Part shown: positions 16,582 through 24,817 of the stretch, piece after piece
Position numbering within the stretch: position 1 is the stretch's first letter
How the letters are laid out: each line of letters starts with the position of its first letter
From: Hymenobacter aranciens
GTDB taxonomy: Bacteria; Bacteroidota; Bacteroidia; Cytophagales; Hymenobacteraceae
NCBI RefSeq assembly: GCF_030580865.1
Contig: NZ_JAUQSY010000006.1
Coordinates: 248,001-312,000 of the forward strand
DNA: 64,000 bases
Direction of reading: 5' to 3'
The notes under the pieces: generated by a model
What the model saw: only the letters and a program-made list of their open reading frames with translations
Databases searched by the model: none
What the model was told of the DNA's origin: nothing
Position numbers and translations under genes: made by a program

Positions 16582-18936
16582 TTAGCGAAACTTATTAGGC
16601 GGCGTGCCCTGCCCCAGCTCGGCCAGCAGCTGCCGGCAGGCTGGCGAGTCGGTTGCCCGCAACGCATCGGCCACCGACTCGCCAGCCGCATTGCGGCTGG
16701 CGGGGCGGGCGCCGTGGCGCAGCAGCAGGCGGGCCAGCGTCAGCAGACGCTGGTCCACGGCAGCGGCGGCGGCCTGATTGGCCAGTGTGCGGGCCTGCTC
16801 CTGTTCGGGGCTGAGGTCGAGCCACTCCTCCACCTGCTGCGAGCGGGCCAGCACCTCGGGCTGCCGCCGCACCAGCAGGTGCAGCGCCGAGTGTCCTAGC
16901 GAGTCGGCCACGTTAGGGTCGGCGCCGGCTTCCAGCAGCCGGGCCACCAGGCCAGGGCTGGCGTAGGAGCTCTGCACCGCTTCCAACAGAGCCGCGTAGT
17001 CGGCCGGCTGGTCGGGGTGCCGCACCCGTGCGCCGTAGCGCAGCAGCAGCGCCACCAGCGCCTCGCTGCCGTTGCGGGCAGCAATGGGCAGCAGGGAAGG
17101 GTCGGCATCGGCCCGCGCCCCGGCGTCGAGCAGCAGCTGCACCATGGCCGGGCGCCCGCTGGCTACGGCCTTGGCCAAAGGCGTTTCGCCGATTCTATTC
17201 CAGGCCTCCAACTCGGCGCCGTGGGCCAGGTACAGCGCCACGGTGCCCAGGTCGGCATCGGGATGGGCGGCGGCCAAGTGCAGGGGCGTGTCGCCGTCGA
17301 TAGTGGTTTCGCACAGGTCGCCCCCATCGGCCAGCGCCGCCGCCGTAATGGCCAGCGGCAGCGGCTGATTGAACGCCACCGGATTGAGCAGCACCGTAGA
17401 AGCATAATGCCCAAACCGTGCCCCGGCCGCCTGCAGTTGCCGCAGCATGGCCACCGAGCGCACGTCCGTCAGGGGCGGCCGCTGCTGCTGGTCGGGCTGG
17501 TTGGGGTCGGCCCCAGCCCGCAGCAACAGCGCTACGCGGGCGGTATCGTCGTTGGCCACGGCCGCGTGTAGCGGGCTGCTGCCAAACTGGTCCGTCAGCC
17601 GGGGGCTGGCCCCGGCGGCCAGCAGCAAGCGCAGCACCGCCTCGCCCTCGGCCCGGGTGGCTACCTGGGACGCCCCCTCCGACCCTGCCGGCGTGCCCCA
17701 GCCGTCGCCCTCCGCGCTACGGCGGTAGTAACTCGCGTAGTCCCCGGTGGCCAAGTGCAGGGGCGTCTTTCCCTCGGCATCACAGGCATTCACGGGTGCC
17801 CCGGCGGCCAGCAGCAGGCGCACCGTGGCCGGACGGGCGGCCCCGGCCGCCTGATGCAGCGGCGTGCTGCCCTGGCCATCGGCGCAATCGGGGCAGTTCG
17901 GTGGCGCGGGCCGCCCGCTAGCCACCGCGCCGGCCGCCAGCAGCAGCGCCGTGGGGCGTGCACTGGCGTGCCGGGCCGCCAGGTGCAGCGGGGCATTACC
18001 TTGTTTATCAGTCGTATTTGAGGCAGCACCCTGGGCCAGCAGCAGCTGCAGCAGTACGGTATCGGCCAGCGCCACGGCCAGGTGCAGGCCCGTGCGGCCA
18101 GTTTCCGGGTCGGGGGCATTCACCTCCGCGCCGTGCGTGAGCAGGTAGCGGGCCAGGGTGGGCTCGTGGCATCTGATGGCCTGGTGCAGGTCGGCCGGTT
18201 TGGGCCGGGCACCGGCCGCCAGCAGCAAGCGCAGCAGATGCAAGTTAACTGAGTCGGGCCGCAGCGGGTGCAGCGTCGGTTCATAGCGCCGGGCGCCCAT
18301 CATGTAGCGGCGCTGCCGGCGCAGGGCGCTCATGTTAATTGGCCGGCTGGTGCGGGCGGCAACCAGCTGCGGCCGCATCACCGCATTATATCCGATGATA
18401 GCCGACAACGGACTGGGGCTGCACTGCACGCTGTCGGGCGGCAGGCCGGTGGCCAGCAGGCGCTCCACTATCGCCACTTGGTTGGGCACGTAGCCTAGCG
18501 CCTCACACAGCACCGCTTTGGCCGCCGGCCGCCCCTGGTCGGGGCTGTGGCGCAACAGCAGGTCGGTCATGGCCAGGTGGCCTCGCTGCACGGCCACAAG
18601 CACCGGGGTTTCGCCGGGCATCACCTGGGTCCAGTCGGGTAGGGTCAGCCACCTTTTAGGGTAACTCAGCGTGTCGTCGTACGGCTGGGTGGCCTGGGCA
18701 CCGCGAGCCAGCAGGCGGCGGGCCAGGGGTACGTCGTTGGTAGCGGCGGCCAGCAGCAGCGAATCCTGCTGCTGGAAAGGGTATGGCGCGGCATCACGCA
18801 GAAACAAGCTATCTACTCTCGTCGCCACTGCCGGGCGCTTTTCCGGCAGCACCGCCCGGCGGCGGACCTGCGCCCCCGCCCGCAGCGCCCCCCAGCTTAA
18901 CAGCAACCACAGGAATAGATGAAGCCGGCTTCGCAT
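16582..18936 (-). CDS. Secreted ankyrin-repeat protein
   Basis: About 784 residues. From the ATG at 18936 it begins with a signal peptide (MRSRLHLFLWLLLSWGA, cleavage near AGAQ). The rest is built of roughly 15 or more ankyrin repeats, recognisable by GxTPLHLAxxxxxxxxVxLLLxAGAxxN (for instance GKTPLHLATGDYASYYRR, FGSSPLHAAVANDD, GDTPLHLAAAHPDADLG). Some repeats carry long inserts. Ankyrin arrays bind proteins, and a signal peptide puts this one in the envelope. It is far longer than typical single-domain periplasmic ankyrin proteins. A neighbour of cdaA, with 56 bp between them in the same direction. Confidence 0.85.
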   Translation of the reverse strand: MRSRLHLFLWLLLSWGALRAGAQVRRRAVLPEKRPAVATRVDSLFLRDAAPYPFQQQDSLLLAAATNDVPLARRLLARGAQATQPYDDTLSYPKRWLTLPDWTQVMPGETPVLVAVQRGHLAMTDLLLRHSPDQGRPAAKAVLCEALGYVPNQVAIVERLLATGLPPDSVQCSPSPLSAIIGYNAVMRPQLVAARTSRPINMSALRRQRRYMMGARRYEPTLHPLRPDSVNLHLLRLLLAAGARPKPADLHQAIRCHEPTLARYLLTHGAEVNAPDPETGRTGLHLAVALADTVLLQLLLAQGAASNTTDKQGNAPLHLAARHASARPTALLLAAGAVASGRPAPPNCPDCADGQGSTPLHQAAGAARPATVRLLLAAGAPVNACDAEGKTPLHLATGDYASYYRRSAEGDGWGTPAGSEGASQVATRAEGEAVLRLLLAAGASPRLTDQFGSSPLHAAVANDDTARVALLLRAGADPNQPDQQQRPPLTDVRSVAMLRQLQAAGARFGHYASTVLLNPVAFNQPLPLAITAAALADGGDLCETTIDGDTPLHLAAAHPDADLGTVALYLAHGAELEAWNRIGETPLAKAVASGRPAMVQLLLDAGARADADPSLLPIAARNGSEALVALLLRYGARVRHPDQPADYAALLEAVQSSYASPGLVARLLEAGADPNVADSLGHSALHLLVRRQPEVLARSQQVEEWLDLSPEQEQARTLANQAAAAAVDQRLLTLARLLLRHGARPASRNAAGESVADALRATDSPACRQLLAELGQGTPPNKFR

Positions 18937-18992
18937 ACAATACAGCTGGTTAATACCGCAAAATAGCAGAATGCGGCTTAGAAACCGCCGCG

Positions 18993-19802
18993 CTACGACG
19001 CCTTGGCCGGGGTGCTGCCCGCCAGCAGCCACTCATTCAGGCGGGCGCGCAGCTCGGCGGTGGGCAGGTCGCGGTGCACGGTGCCGTGGTGCACCAGGCT
19101 CATGGCGCCGGTTTCTTCGCTCACCACCAGCACCACGGCATCGGTAATTTCCGTCAGGCCGATGGCCGCCCGGTGCCGCAGCCCCAGCGAGGCCGGCACG
19201 TCGGGGTTCTCACTCACCGGCAAAATGCAGCGCGCCGCCTGAATGCGCCCGCCCGCGATAATCACCGCCCCATCGTGCAAGGGCGAGGTTTTGTTGAAAA
19301 TCGACAGCAGCAGGCGCTTGCTCACCTCGGCATCGAGCCGGTCGCCCGACTCGGCATACGCCCCCAGGTCCGACACCTGGGTAAAGCAAATCAGTGCCCC
19401 GGTAAGCTTGTTCGACAGGCTTTTGGCGGCTTCCACAAACGGCCCCACGGCCAGCGGCGCGGCCTGGTCGGGCCGCCGCCAGCTCCAGCCGCGCATGCGG
19501 TCCAGGGCCGTAGCCTTGCCCAGGTTCAGCAAAAACCGCCGGATTTCCTGCTGAAAGAGGATGATGCTGGCCAGCACCCCCACGCTCATAAACTGCCCCA
19601 GAATCTTGGTCAGCAGCTCCATGCCCGTAGCCTTCACCACCAGGTACAGCACGTAGAGCGAAATAAGCCCCAGCGCCACATTGAGCGCCACCGAGCCGCG
19701 CAGCAGCTTATACAGCTGGTACAGCAGCACCGTCACCAGCAACACGTCGGCCGCGTCAATCCAGCCAAAGCGCAGGAAGTTGATGGGGAAGGGGCCGGGC
19801 AT
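18993..19802 (-). CDS. cdaA: Diadenylate cyclase CdaA (DacA type)
   Basis: About 269 residues from the ATG at 19802. It makes the second messenger c-di-AMP from two ATP. Three N-terminal membrane helices (residues about 12-90) are followed by a DisA_N domain with the DGA motif LHDGAVIIAGGRI near residue 180 and the RHR motif LGLRHRAAIGLTE near residue 210. Both catalytic motifs are intact. The C-terminal extension is short. The gene lies downstream of folP in the same direction, as often in Bacteroidota, but a 291-bp palindromic pair separates them. No c-di-AMP phosphodiesterase is in the window. Confidence 0.93.
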   Translation of the reverse strand: MPGPFPINFLRFGWIDAADVLLVTVLLYQLYKLLRGSVALNVALGLISLYVLYLVVKATGMELLTKILGQFMSVGVLASIILFQQEIRRFLLNLGKATALDRMRGWSWRRPDQAAPLAVGPFVEAAKSLSNKLTGALICFTQVSDLGAYAESGDRLDAEVSKRLLLSIFNKTSPLHDGAVIIAGGRIQAARCILPVSENPDVPASLGLRHRAAIGLTEITDAVVLVVSEETGAMSLVHHGTVHRDLPTAELRARLNEWLLAGSTPAKAS

Positions 19803-19834
19803 GCGGGAAGTGCTGGGGTGGGATGGGCGAAGAT

Positions 19835-20125
19835 AGGACAAAACTCCCCTCCTTTTCAAGGAGGGGATGTGAGGCGCGAAGAGCGCCGAACGGGGGTGGT
19901 TAGGGTGTCCGCGCCGTCCGCACGAGAGGCACGAACGACGATTGCGCCGGCAGAGAATTACCTGGCGCTGGTAAATAAATGACCTTTTTTGAGGCGCGCA
20001 GGCTGCCTGGAATGGGCGAATAGTTTTGTTCGGGCTTCGTTCTTTCGGCGCAGATTGCCTAACCACCCCCGTTTTGCCAGCGGCAAAACATCCCCTCCTT
20101 GGCAGGAGGGGAGCTTGTCGTTTTA
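19835..20125. repeat. Family A palindromic pair, copy 3 (long version)
   Basis: Left unit 19842-19901 has inner hairpin GGCGCGAAGAGCGCC; right unit 20060-20125 has TTTTGCCAGCGGCAAAA. The span is about 291 bp, some 80 bp longer than the other three copies, so the spacer may hold an insertion. The right end overlaps the folP stop codon (20123-20125). It fills the whole folP-cdaA gap; nothing else is visible there. Confidence 0.85.
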
Positions 20126-20998
20126 CGCCGGAAATACTGCCTGAAACAAGCGTACCGCCTGCACCGCCTCCGGCACATCGTGCGCCCGTAGCAGCCGCGC
20201 CCCGCCCTGCAAAGCCAGCATGTGCAGCGCCGTGGTGCCATTGAGTGCCGCCTCGGCCGTGAGGCCCAACGGCTGATACACCAGCCGCTTGCGCGAGAGC
20301 CCGGCCAGGATGGGCTGCCCCAGCACCGCCAGCTCGGGCAGGCGGCGCAGCAGCTCGTGGCTCTGGGCGCTGGTTTTGGCGAAGCCGAAGCCGGGGTCGA
20401 GCAGCACGTCGGTGACGCCGGCTTCGCGCAGGGCCACCAGCTGGTCGCGAAACTGGCGCAGCAGCGTCAGCACGAGGTCGTCGGGGTAGTCGGTGAGGGT
20501 GGTCATGGTCTGGGGCGTGCCGCGCATGTGCATCAGCACGTAGGGCGCCCGCAGGCGGCCCACGGTGGCAAACATGTCGGCGTCGAGTGTGCCGCCGGCT
20601 ACGTCGTTCACCAGGTCGGCTCCGGCTTCAAGGGCGGCGGCGGCCACGCTGGCCCGAAAGGTGTCGATGGATAAAAACACCTCGGGAAAGGCGCGGCGCA
20701 GGGCCGCGATGGCGGGCAGCAGGCGGGCTTTTTCCTCCTCCGGCGGGATATCGGCCGCGCCGGGGCGGGTGCTGTAGGCGCCCAGGTCGAGCGTAGCGGC
20801 GCCGACGGTGAGCATGGCCTCGGCGCGGGTTAGCAGGTCCTGCTCCGACGTCACGCGGCTGTCGGCAAAAAACGAATCGGGCGTGAGGTTGAGAATGCCC
20901 ATCACCTGCGGCTGACGCAGGTCGAGCAGGCGGCCGTGGGGGCTCTTAAGGATGAGAGGGTAAGAGGGTGTGAGGGCAGGAGTGAATAAGGTAGCCAT
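20123..20998 (-). CDS. folP: Dihydropteroate synthase
   Basis: About 291 residues. FolP joins p-aminobenzoate to dihydropterin pyrophosphate in folate synthesis and is the sulfonamide target. Signatures are in order: MGILNLTPDSFFADSRV near residue 33, LDLGAYSTRPGA near 72, SIDTFRASVAAAALEAGA near 110, NDVAGGTLD, VLMHMRGTPQTM, LLDPGFGFAKT and LAGLSRKR. The start ATG at 20998 lies only 16 bp from the ATG of the divergent DUF1599 gene. The first 32 residues are not part of the fold, so a later start cannot be excluded. Confidence 0.95.
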   Translation of the reverse strand: MATLFTPALTPSYPLILKSPHGRLLDLRQPQVMGILNLTPDSFFADSRVTSEQDLLTRAEAMLTVGAATLDLGAYSTRPGAADIPPEEEKARLLPAIAALRRAFPEVFLSIDTFRASVAAAALEAGADLVNDVAGGTLDADMFATVGRLRAPYVLMHMRGTPQTMTTLTDYPDDLVLTLLRQFRDQLVALREAGVTDVLLDPGFGFAKTSAQSHELLRRLPELAVLGQPILAGLSRKRLVYQPLGLTAEAALNGTTALHMLALQGGARLLRAHDVPEAVQAVRLFQAVFPA

Positions 20999-21014
20999 AC
21001 CGGGTCGCGTGCTG

Positions 21015-21635
21015 ATGAAAGGCTCAATATCCAACAGCGGTAGCGAACTTGCAGCCCAGGCGCCCCCTCCTACCCCCATACCCTCCTACCCTCACGCCCC
21101 CAACTTGGACACCCCCGCCCAATACGACGCCATTCTGGCCAGCTGCCGCCAGCTGTTTCTGGCCAAAACGCACGACTACGGCACGGCCTGGCGCATCCTG
21201 CGCCTGCCCTCCGTCACCGACCAGATTTTCATCAAGGCCAACCGCATCCGCACCATCCAGGAAACCGGCGTGCAGCTGGTGGCCGACGACGTCAACGGCG
21301 AATTCGTGGCCATCATCAACTACTGCCTCATCGCCCTGATGCAGCTGCACCTGCCCGCCGACACCCCCCCCGACATGACGCCCGCCGCCGTGGCCCTCGC
21401 CTACGACCACGAAGCCGCCGAAAACCGTCGCCTGCTCCTGGCCAAGAACCACGACTACGGCGAAGCCTGGCGCCAGATGCGCGTAAGCAGCATTACCGAC
21501 CTGATTCTGATGAAGCTGCACCGCGTCAAGCAGCTCGAAAACATCGGCGGCGCCGCCCTGGTCAGCGAAAGCGTGGAAGGCAGCTACCGCGACATGCTGA
21601 ACTACGCCGTATTTGCCCTGATACTGTCGGAGTAG
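21015..21635 (+). CDS. DUF1599 domain protein with two repeats
   Basis: About 206 residues. Two homologous modules are visible, near residues 36-100 and 135-205: CRQLFLAKTHDYGTAWRILR...SVTDQIFIKANRIRTIQ and RRLLLAKNHDYGEAWRQMR...SITDLILMKLHRVKQLE. Each is a DUF1599 unit; function is unknown, though the helical, acidic pattern recalls all-alpha NTP pyrophosphohydrolases. The gene is divergent from folP and precedes the BT_3928-like gene, an arrangement I know from other Bacteroidota. The first 30 residues are low-complexity and Pro-rich, so the true start may be later. Confidence 0.78.
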   Translation: MKGSISNSGSELAAQAPPPTPIPSYPHAPNLDTPAQYDAILASCRQLFLAKTHDYGTAWRILRLPSVTDQIFIKANRIRTIQETGVQLVADDVNGEFVAIINYCLIALMQLHLPADTPPDMTPAAVALAYDHEAAENRRLLLAKNHDYGEAWRQMRVSSITDLILMKLHRVKQLENIGGAALVSESVEGSYRDMLNYAVFALILSE

Positions 21636-21842
21636 AACGACCAACTCCCCTCCTTGGAAAGGAGGGGATGTGAGCTGCGCTGAGCAGCGAACGGGGGTGG
21701 TTGAAACGTCAGAACGACGCAGTAATTCTTTTTCATTGCGGTAAAACTCCAGACGGCCCTACCGGCGCGACCGGCTTAACCACCCCCGTTTTCGCTGCGC
21801 GAAAACATCCCCTCCTTTCCAAGGAGGGGAGTTTGTCGTTCT
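21635..21842. repeat. Family A palindromic pair, copy 4
   Basis: Left unit 21635-21703 carries the inner hairpin GAGCTGCGCTGAGCAGC; right unit 21777-21842 carries TTTTCGCTGCGCGAAAA. The outer flanks AGAACGACCAACTCCCC and GGGGAGTTTGTCGTTCT are near-perfect inverses. The element starts at the last base of the DUF1599 stop codon. Span is 208 bp. Confidence 0.9.
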
Positions 21843-21894
21843 TCCACCGAACTTTGCCGTATTGTCCGGGTTTGCAAAGCCCAACACCTCCGTT

Positions 21895-23067
21895 ATGACT
21901 GCTGCTAATTCTGCTCCTTCGGCCTCGGTGCCGCTTAGTGCGCCCTCTTCGTCCCACATTCGCCGCAATCTGGTGCGCGTGTGCTGGTTTTTGCTGGGCG
22001 CGCTGTTCATTTTCTCCGGCCTCGTCAAGCTCAACGACCCCGTGGGCACGGCCCTGAAGCTGGAGGAATACTTCGACGTATTTGCCGAGGAGTTTGGCTC
22101 GTTCTTCCTGTATTTCAAGAATATTTCGCGCACCATGTCCATCGCCCTCAGCTCGATGGAAGTCATTTTGGGGGTGGCGCTGCTGCTGCGCTGGTACCTG
22201 CGCCAAACGCTGTGGATACTGCTGGCGCTACTGGTATTCTTCGGCTTCCTCACCTTCTACTCAGCGGCCTTTAATAAGGTGACGGACTGCGGCTGCTTCG
22301 GCGATTTCATCAAGCTCACGCCCTGGACCTCGTTTGCCAAGGACATGTTTCTGCTAGGTTTATGGCTGGTTATCTTCATGAACCAGCGCTTTTTGCGACG
22401 CTCCTTTGCCCGCGGCACCTTTGGCATCATGATTATGACCATCACGGCGGCCGTGGCCATCGGCATCGGGATGCGGGCGCTGGGCCACTTGCCCTACTTC
22501 GACTTCCTGCCTTACAAAGTGGGCAACAACATCGGCCAGCTGATGAAGCCGAAGGAGCAGGCCAAATTCCGCTACACGATGACGCGCAACGGCGAAACCA
22601 AGGAGTTCGACGCCTACCCCACTGACACCACCTGGAAGTACCAGGCCATGACGGCCATCAACGCCGAAGCCTCGCGCCCCGTCATCACCGACTTCGACAT
22701 CACCGACGTGAACGGCGACGCCTACACCCAGGAGTTGCTCACCGGCAACAAGCTGGTGCTCATCATTCAGAACACCAATAAAACCGACCGCGACCGTTTT
22801 CTGGAAATCAATAAGCTGATGGAAGCCGCCAGCAAGTCGCGCAAGAAAATCACGGCCGTTACCCTCACCAGCACCAGCCCCGCCAAGTTCGACTCCTTCC
22901 GCCACGACGTGAATCTGGCGGGCCCCTACTACTTTGCCGACGCCACGGTGCTCAAGTCGATGATTCGCTCGAACCCCGGCCTGATGCTGCTGAAAAACGG
23001 CGTGGTAAAAGGCAAATACCACTACCACGACATCCCGGAGCTGTTTGAGCTGGAGAAGGCACTGTAA
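21895..23067 (+). CDS. BT_3928-like DoxX/MauE-type membrane protein with thioredoxin-like C-terminus
   Basis: About 390 residues. Four or five membrane helices in the first half include the DoxX-like FLLGALFIFSGLVKLNDPVGTALKLEEY segment, and CGCFGDFIKL with the MauE-type Cys pair near residue 140. The soluble second half ends in DATVLKSMIRSNPGLMLLKNG, which looks like the end of a thioredoxin fold without a CxxC. MauE-like proteins take part in disulfide or quinone redox. I chose the ATG at 21895; the longer frame opens with TTG. The palindromic pair copy 4 lies between it and the DUF1599 gene. Confidence 0.8.
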   Translation: MTAANSAPSASVPLSAPSSSHIRRNLVRVCWFLLGALFIFSGLVKLNDPVGTALKLEEYFDVFAEEFGSFFLYFKNISRTMSIALSSMEVILGVALLLRWYLRQTLWILLALLVFFGFLTFYSAAFNKVTDCGCFGDFIKLTPWTSFAKDMFLLGLWLVIFMNQRFLRRSFARGTFGIMIMTITAAVAIGIGMRALGHLPYFDFLPYKVGNNIGQLMKPKEQAKFRYTMTRNGETKEFDAYPTDTTWKYQAMTAINAEASRPVITDFDITDVNGDAYTQELLTGNKLVLIIQNTNKTDRDRFLEINKLMEAASKSRKKITAVTLTSTSPAKFDSFRHDVNLAGPYYFADATVLKSMIRSNPGLMLLKNGVVKGKYHYHDIPELFELEKAL

Positions 23068-23071
23068 AATC

Positions 23072-23166
23072 GTAGCGCGGACTTTAGCTACGCTGACCTT
23101 CGGTTGTAGTCTGCGAGTCAGAACGTTTAACGAACTCATACTCGCGGACTACAAAGTCCGCGCTAC
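23072..23166. repeat. Family D nested palindrome, GTAGCGCGGACTTT type
   Basis: Outer arms GTAGCGCGGACTTT (23072-23085) and AAAGTCCGCGCTAC (23153-23166) are exact inverses. A second, inner pair lies at 23106-23118 and 23140-23152 (GTAGTCTGCGAGT/ACTCGCGGACTAC, one mismatch). It starts 4 bp after the stop of the BT_3928-like gene and ends 5 bp before the ATG of the permease gene. Confidence 0.85.
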
Positions 23167-23171
23167 AATCC

Positions 23172-24230
23172 ATGCTCACCTTTCTTCTCCGTCGCCTAGG
23201 TCAGGGCCTGCTCGTCCTCATCGGGGTGGCCTGCACGGTGTTTCTGCTCTTTAACGTGCTGCCCGGCGACCCCGCCACCCTGCTGGCCGGCCAGCGCACC
23301 GACGTGGCCACCAAAGCCGCCATCACCGCCGACCTGGGGCTCGACCAGCCGCTGCCGCTACGCCTGCTCGGCTACCTGAATGATGTGTCGCCACTGGGCC
23401 TGCACCCGCGCGACTCGGCCGGCGTGGCCCGCTACGGCGGCCTCAGCGTGCTGCCGCTGGGTGATAAGGCCCTGGTGCTGAAAAAGCCCTACCTGCGCCG
23501 CTCTTTTCAGAGCAACAAGGATGTGCTGCGCATTCTGCTCGATTATTTCCCCGGCACCATGTGGCTAGCGCTGGCCGCTATGCTGCTGGCCAGCGGGCTG
23601 GGCGTGGCGCTGGGCGTGCTGGCCGCGCTACGCCCGCAGTCGTGGCTCGACCGAACCCTGCTTTCGACCTCGGTGCTGGGTATTTCGGTACCGTCGTTCG
23701 TGGCGGCTATTGCCATTGCGGCCACCTTCGGCTTTTACTGGAGCCACTGGACGGGCCTGAGCCTCACCGGCCAACTCTACGAAACCGACCCTTTCACCGG
23801 CGAGCGGCATCTGGTGCTGCGCAACCTGCTGCTGCCGGCCATCGCGCTGGGCGTGCGGCCGTTGGCCATCATCACGCAGCTCACCCGCAGCAGCATGCTC
23901 GACGTGCTGAGCCAGGACTACATCCGCACGGCCCGCGCCAAGGGCCTGAGCCGCCGCGCCACCGTGCTGCGCCACGCCCTGCGCAACGCCCTGAACCCCG
24001 TGGTCACGGCCGTGTCGGGCTGGCTGGCCTCGCTCATGGCGGGCGCCTTCTTTATCGAATACATTTTCAACTGGAAAGGCCTGGGCACGGTGACCCTGCG
24101 AGCGGTGGAAAACCTGGATTTTCCGCTCGTCATGGGCGCGACCATTTTCGTGGCGGCGCTGTTCGTGCTCATTAACATCGTAGTCGATTTGCTCTACGCC
24201 GCGCTCGACCCGCGGGTGAAGGTGCAATGA
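23172..24230 (+). CDS. ABC transporter permease, OppB/DppB type
   Basis: 352 residues. N-terminal helix with VFLLFNVLPGDPATLLAG is the typical OppB/DppB opening; the EAA-loop equivalent is YIRTARAKGLSRRATVLRHA near residue 250, and six helices are visible. Between helices 1 and 2 there is a periplasmic insert of about 60 residues (roughly 50-110). Such permeases usually come with a partner permease, ATPases and a binding protein, but none is encoded next to it here, so the rest of the importer must be elsewhere. It overlaps aroK by 4 bp (ATGA). Confidence 0.88.
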   Translation: MLTFLLRRLGQGLLVLIGVACTVFLLFNVLPGDPATLLAGQRTDVATKAAITADLGLDQPLPLRLLGYLNDVSPLGLHPRDSAGVARYGGLSVLPLGDKALVLKKPYLRRSFQSNKDVLRILLDYFPGTMWLALAAMLLASGLGVALGVLAALRPQSWLDRTLLSTSVLGISVPSFVAAIAIAATFGFYWSHWTGLSLTGQLYETDPFTGERHLVLRNLLLPAIALGVRPLAIITQLTRSSMLDVLSQDYIRTARAKGLSRRATVLRHALRNALNPVVTAVSGWLASLMAGAFFIEYIFNWKGLGTVTLRAVENLDFPLVMGATIFVAALFVLINIVVDLLYAALDPRVKVQ

Positions 24231-24760
24231 GCCGCCACCTTAGCCTCATCGGCATGCCCGGCGCGGGCAAAACCACTTTGGGCCAGGCGCTGGCGGCGTA
24301 TTTCGGGTTGCCTTTCGTTGATTTGGATGCGGAGATTGTGGCCCGCGCCGGCCAAAGCATTCCCGGCATTTTTGCGCAGCGCGGCGAGCTTGATTTTCGT
24401 CAACTGGAAGCCGATACGCTACGCGCTGTGTTGGCCCGGCCCGCGCCGCTGGTGCTGGCCACGGGCGGCGGCACACCCTGTTTTCACAACGGCATTACCG
24501 CACTCAACCAGCACAGTATCACGCTTTGGCTCGACGTGCCGGTATCCACGCTGCTGGCCCGCCTGCAGGCAGCCGAAACTGCCCAACGCCCGCTGCTAAG
24601 CCAGGCGCCCGCAGGCCTCGAAACGCGGCTGTATGAAACCCTGACCGCCCGAACGCAGTTTTACCAGCAAGCCCAACTGCATTGCGCCGGCGATGCCTGC
24701 ACCGTGGCGGCCCTGCTGCCGCGGCTGGCAGCAGCGGGTTTTCCGCCGCCCGCCGTGTAG
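24227..24760 (+). CDS. aroK: Shikimate kinase
   Basis: 177 residues, normal length. It phosphorylates shikimate at O3 with ATP. Walker A GMPGAGKTTLGQAL is near residue 8, the shikimate-binding Asp lies in VDLDAEIV near residue 32, the Arg in FRQLEAD near residue 58 and the glycine-rich GGGTPCFHNG near residue 82. The lid Arg is expected in the region AQRPLLSQAP. The start ATG overlaps the permease stop, so translation is probably coupled, though the two products have no known link. Another shikimate-pathway gene, aroE, lies at the right edge of the window. Confidence 0.92.
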   Translation: MSRHLSLIGMPGAGKTTLGQALAAYFGLPFVDLDAEIVARAGQSIPGIFAQRGELDFRQLEADTLRAVLARPAPLVLATGGGTPCFHNGITALNQHSITLWLDVPVSTLLARLQAAETAQRPLLSQAPAGLETRLYETLTARTQFYQQAQLHCAGDACTVAALLPRLAAAGFPPPAV

Positions 24761-24771
24761 GTATTGGGGCG

Positions 24772-24779
24772 TATTTTTG
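24772..24779 (+). promoter_or_regulatory. Candidate -7 box for the fatty acid hydroxylase gene
   Basis: TATTTTTG matches TAnnTTTG, 38 nt upstream of the ATG at 24818 and 11 nt after the aroK stop. No clear -33 element is seen. Confidence 0.4.
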
Positions 24780-24817
24780 CAGCCAATTAGGCTGTTGACT
24801 ACTACTGATTATACCCT

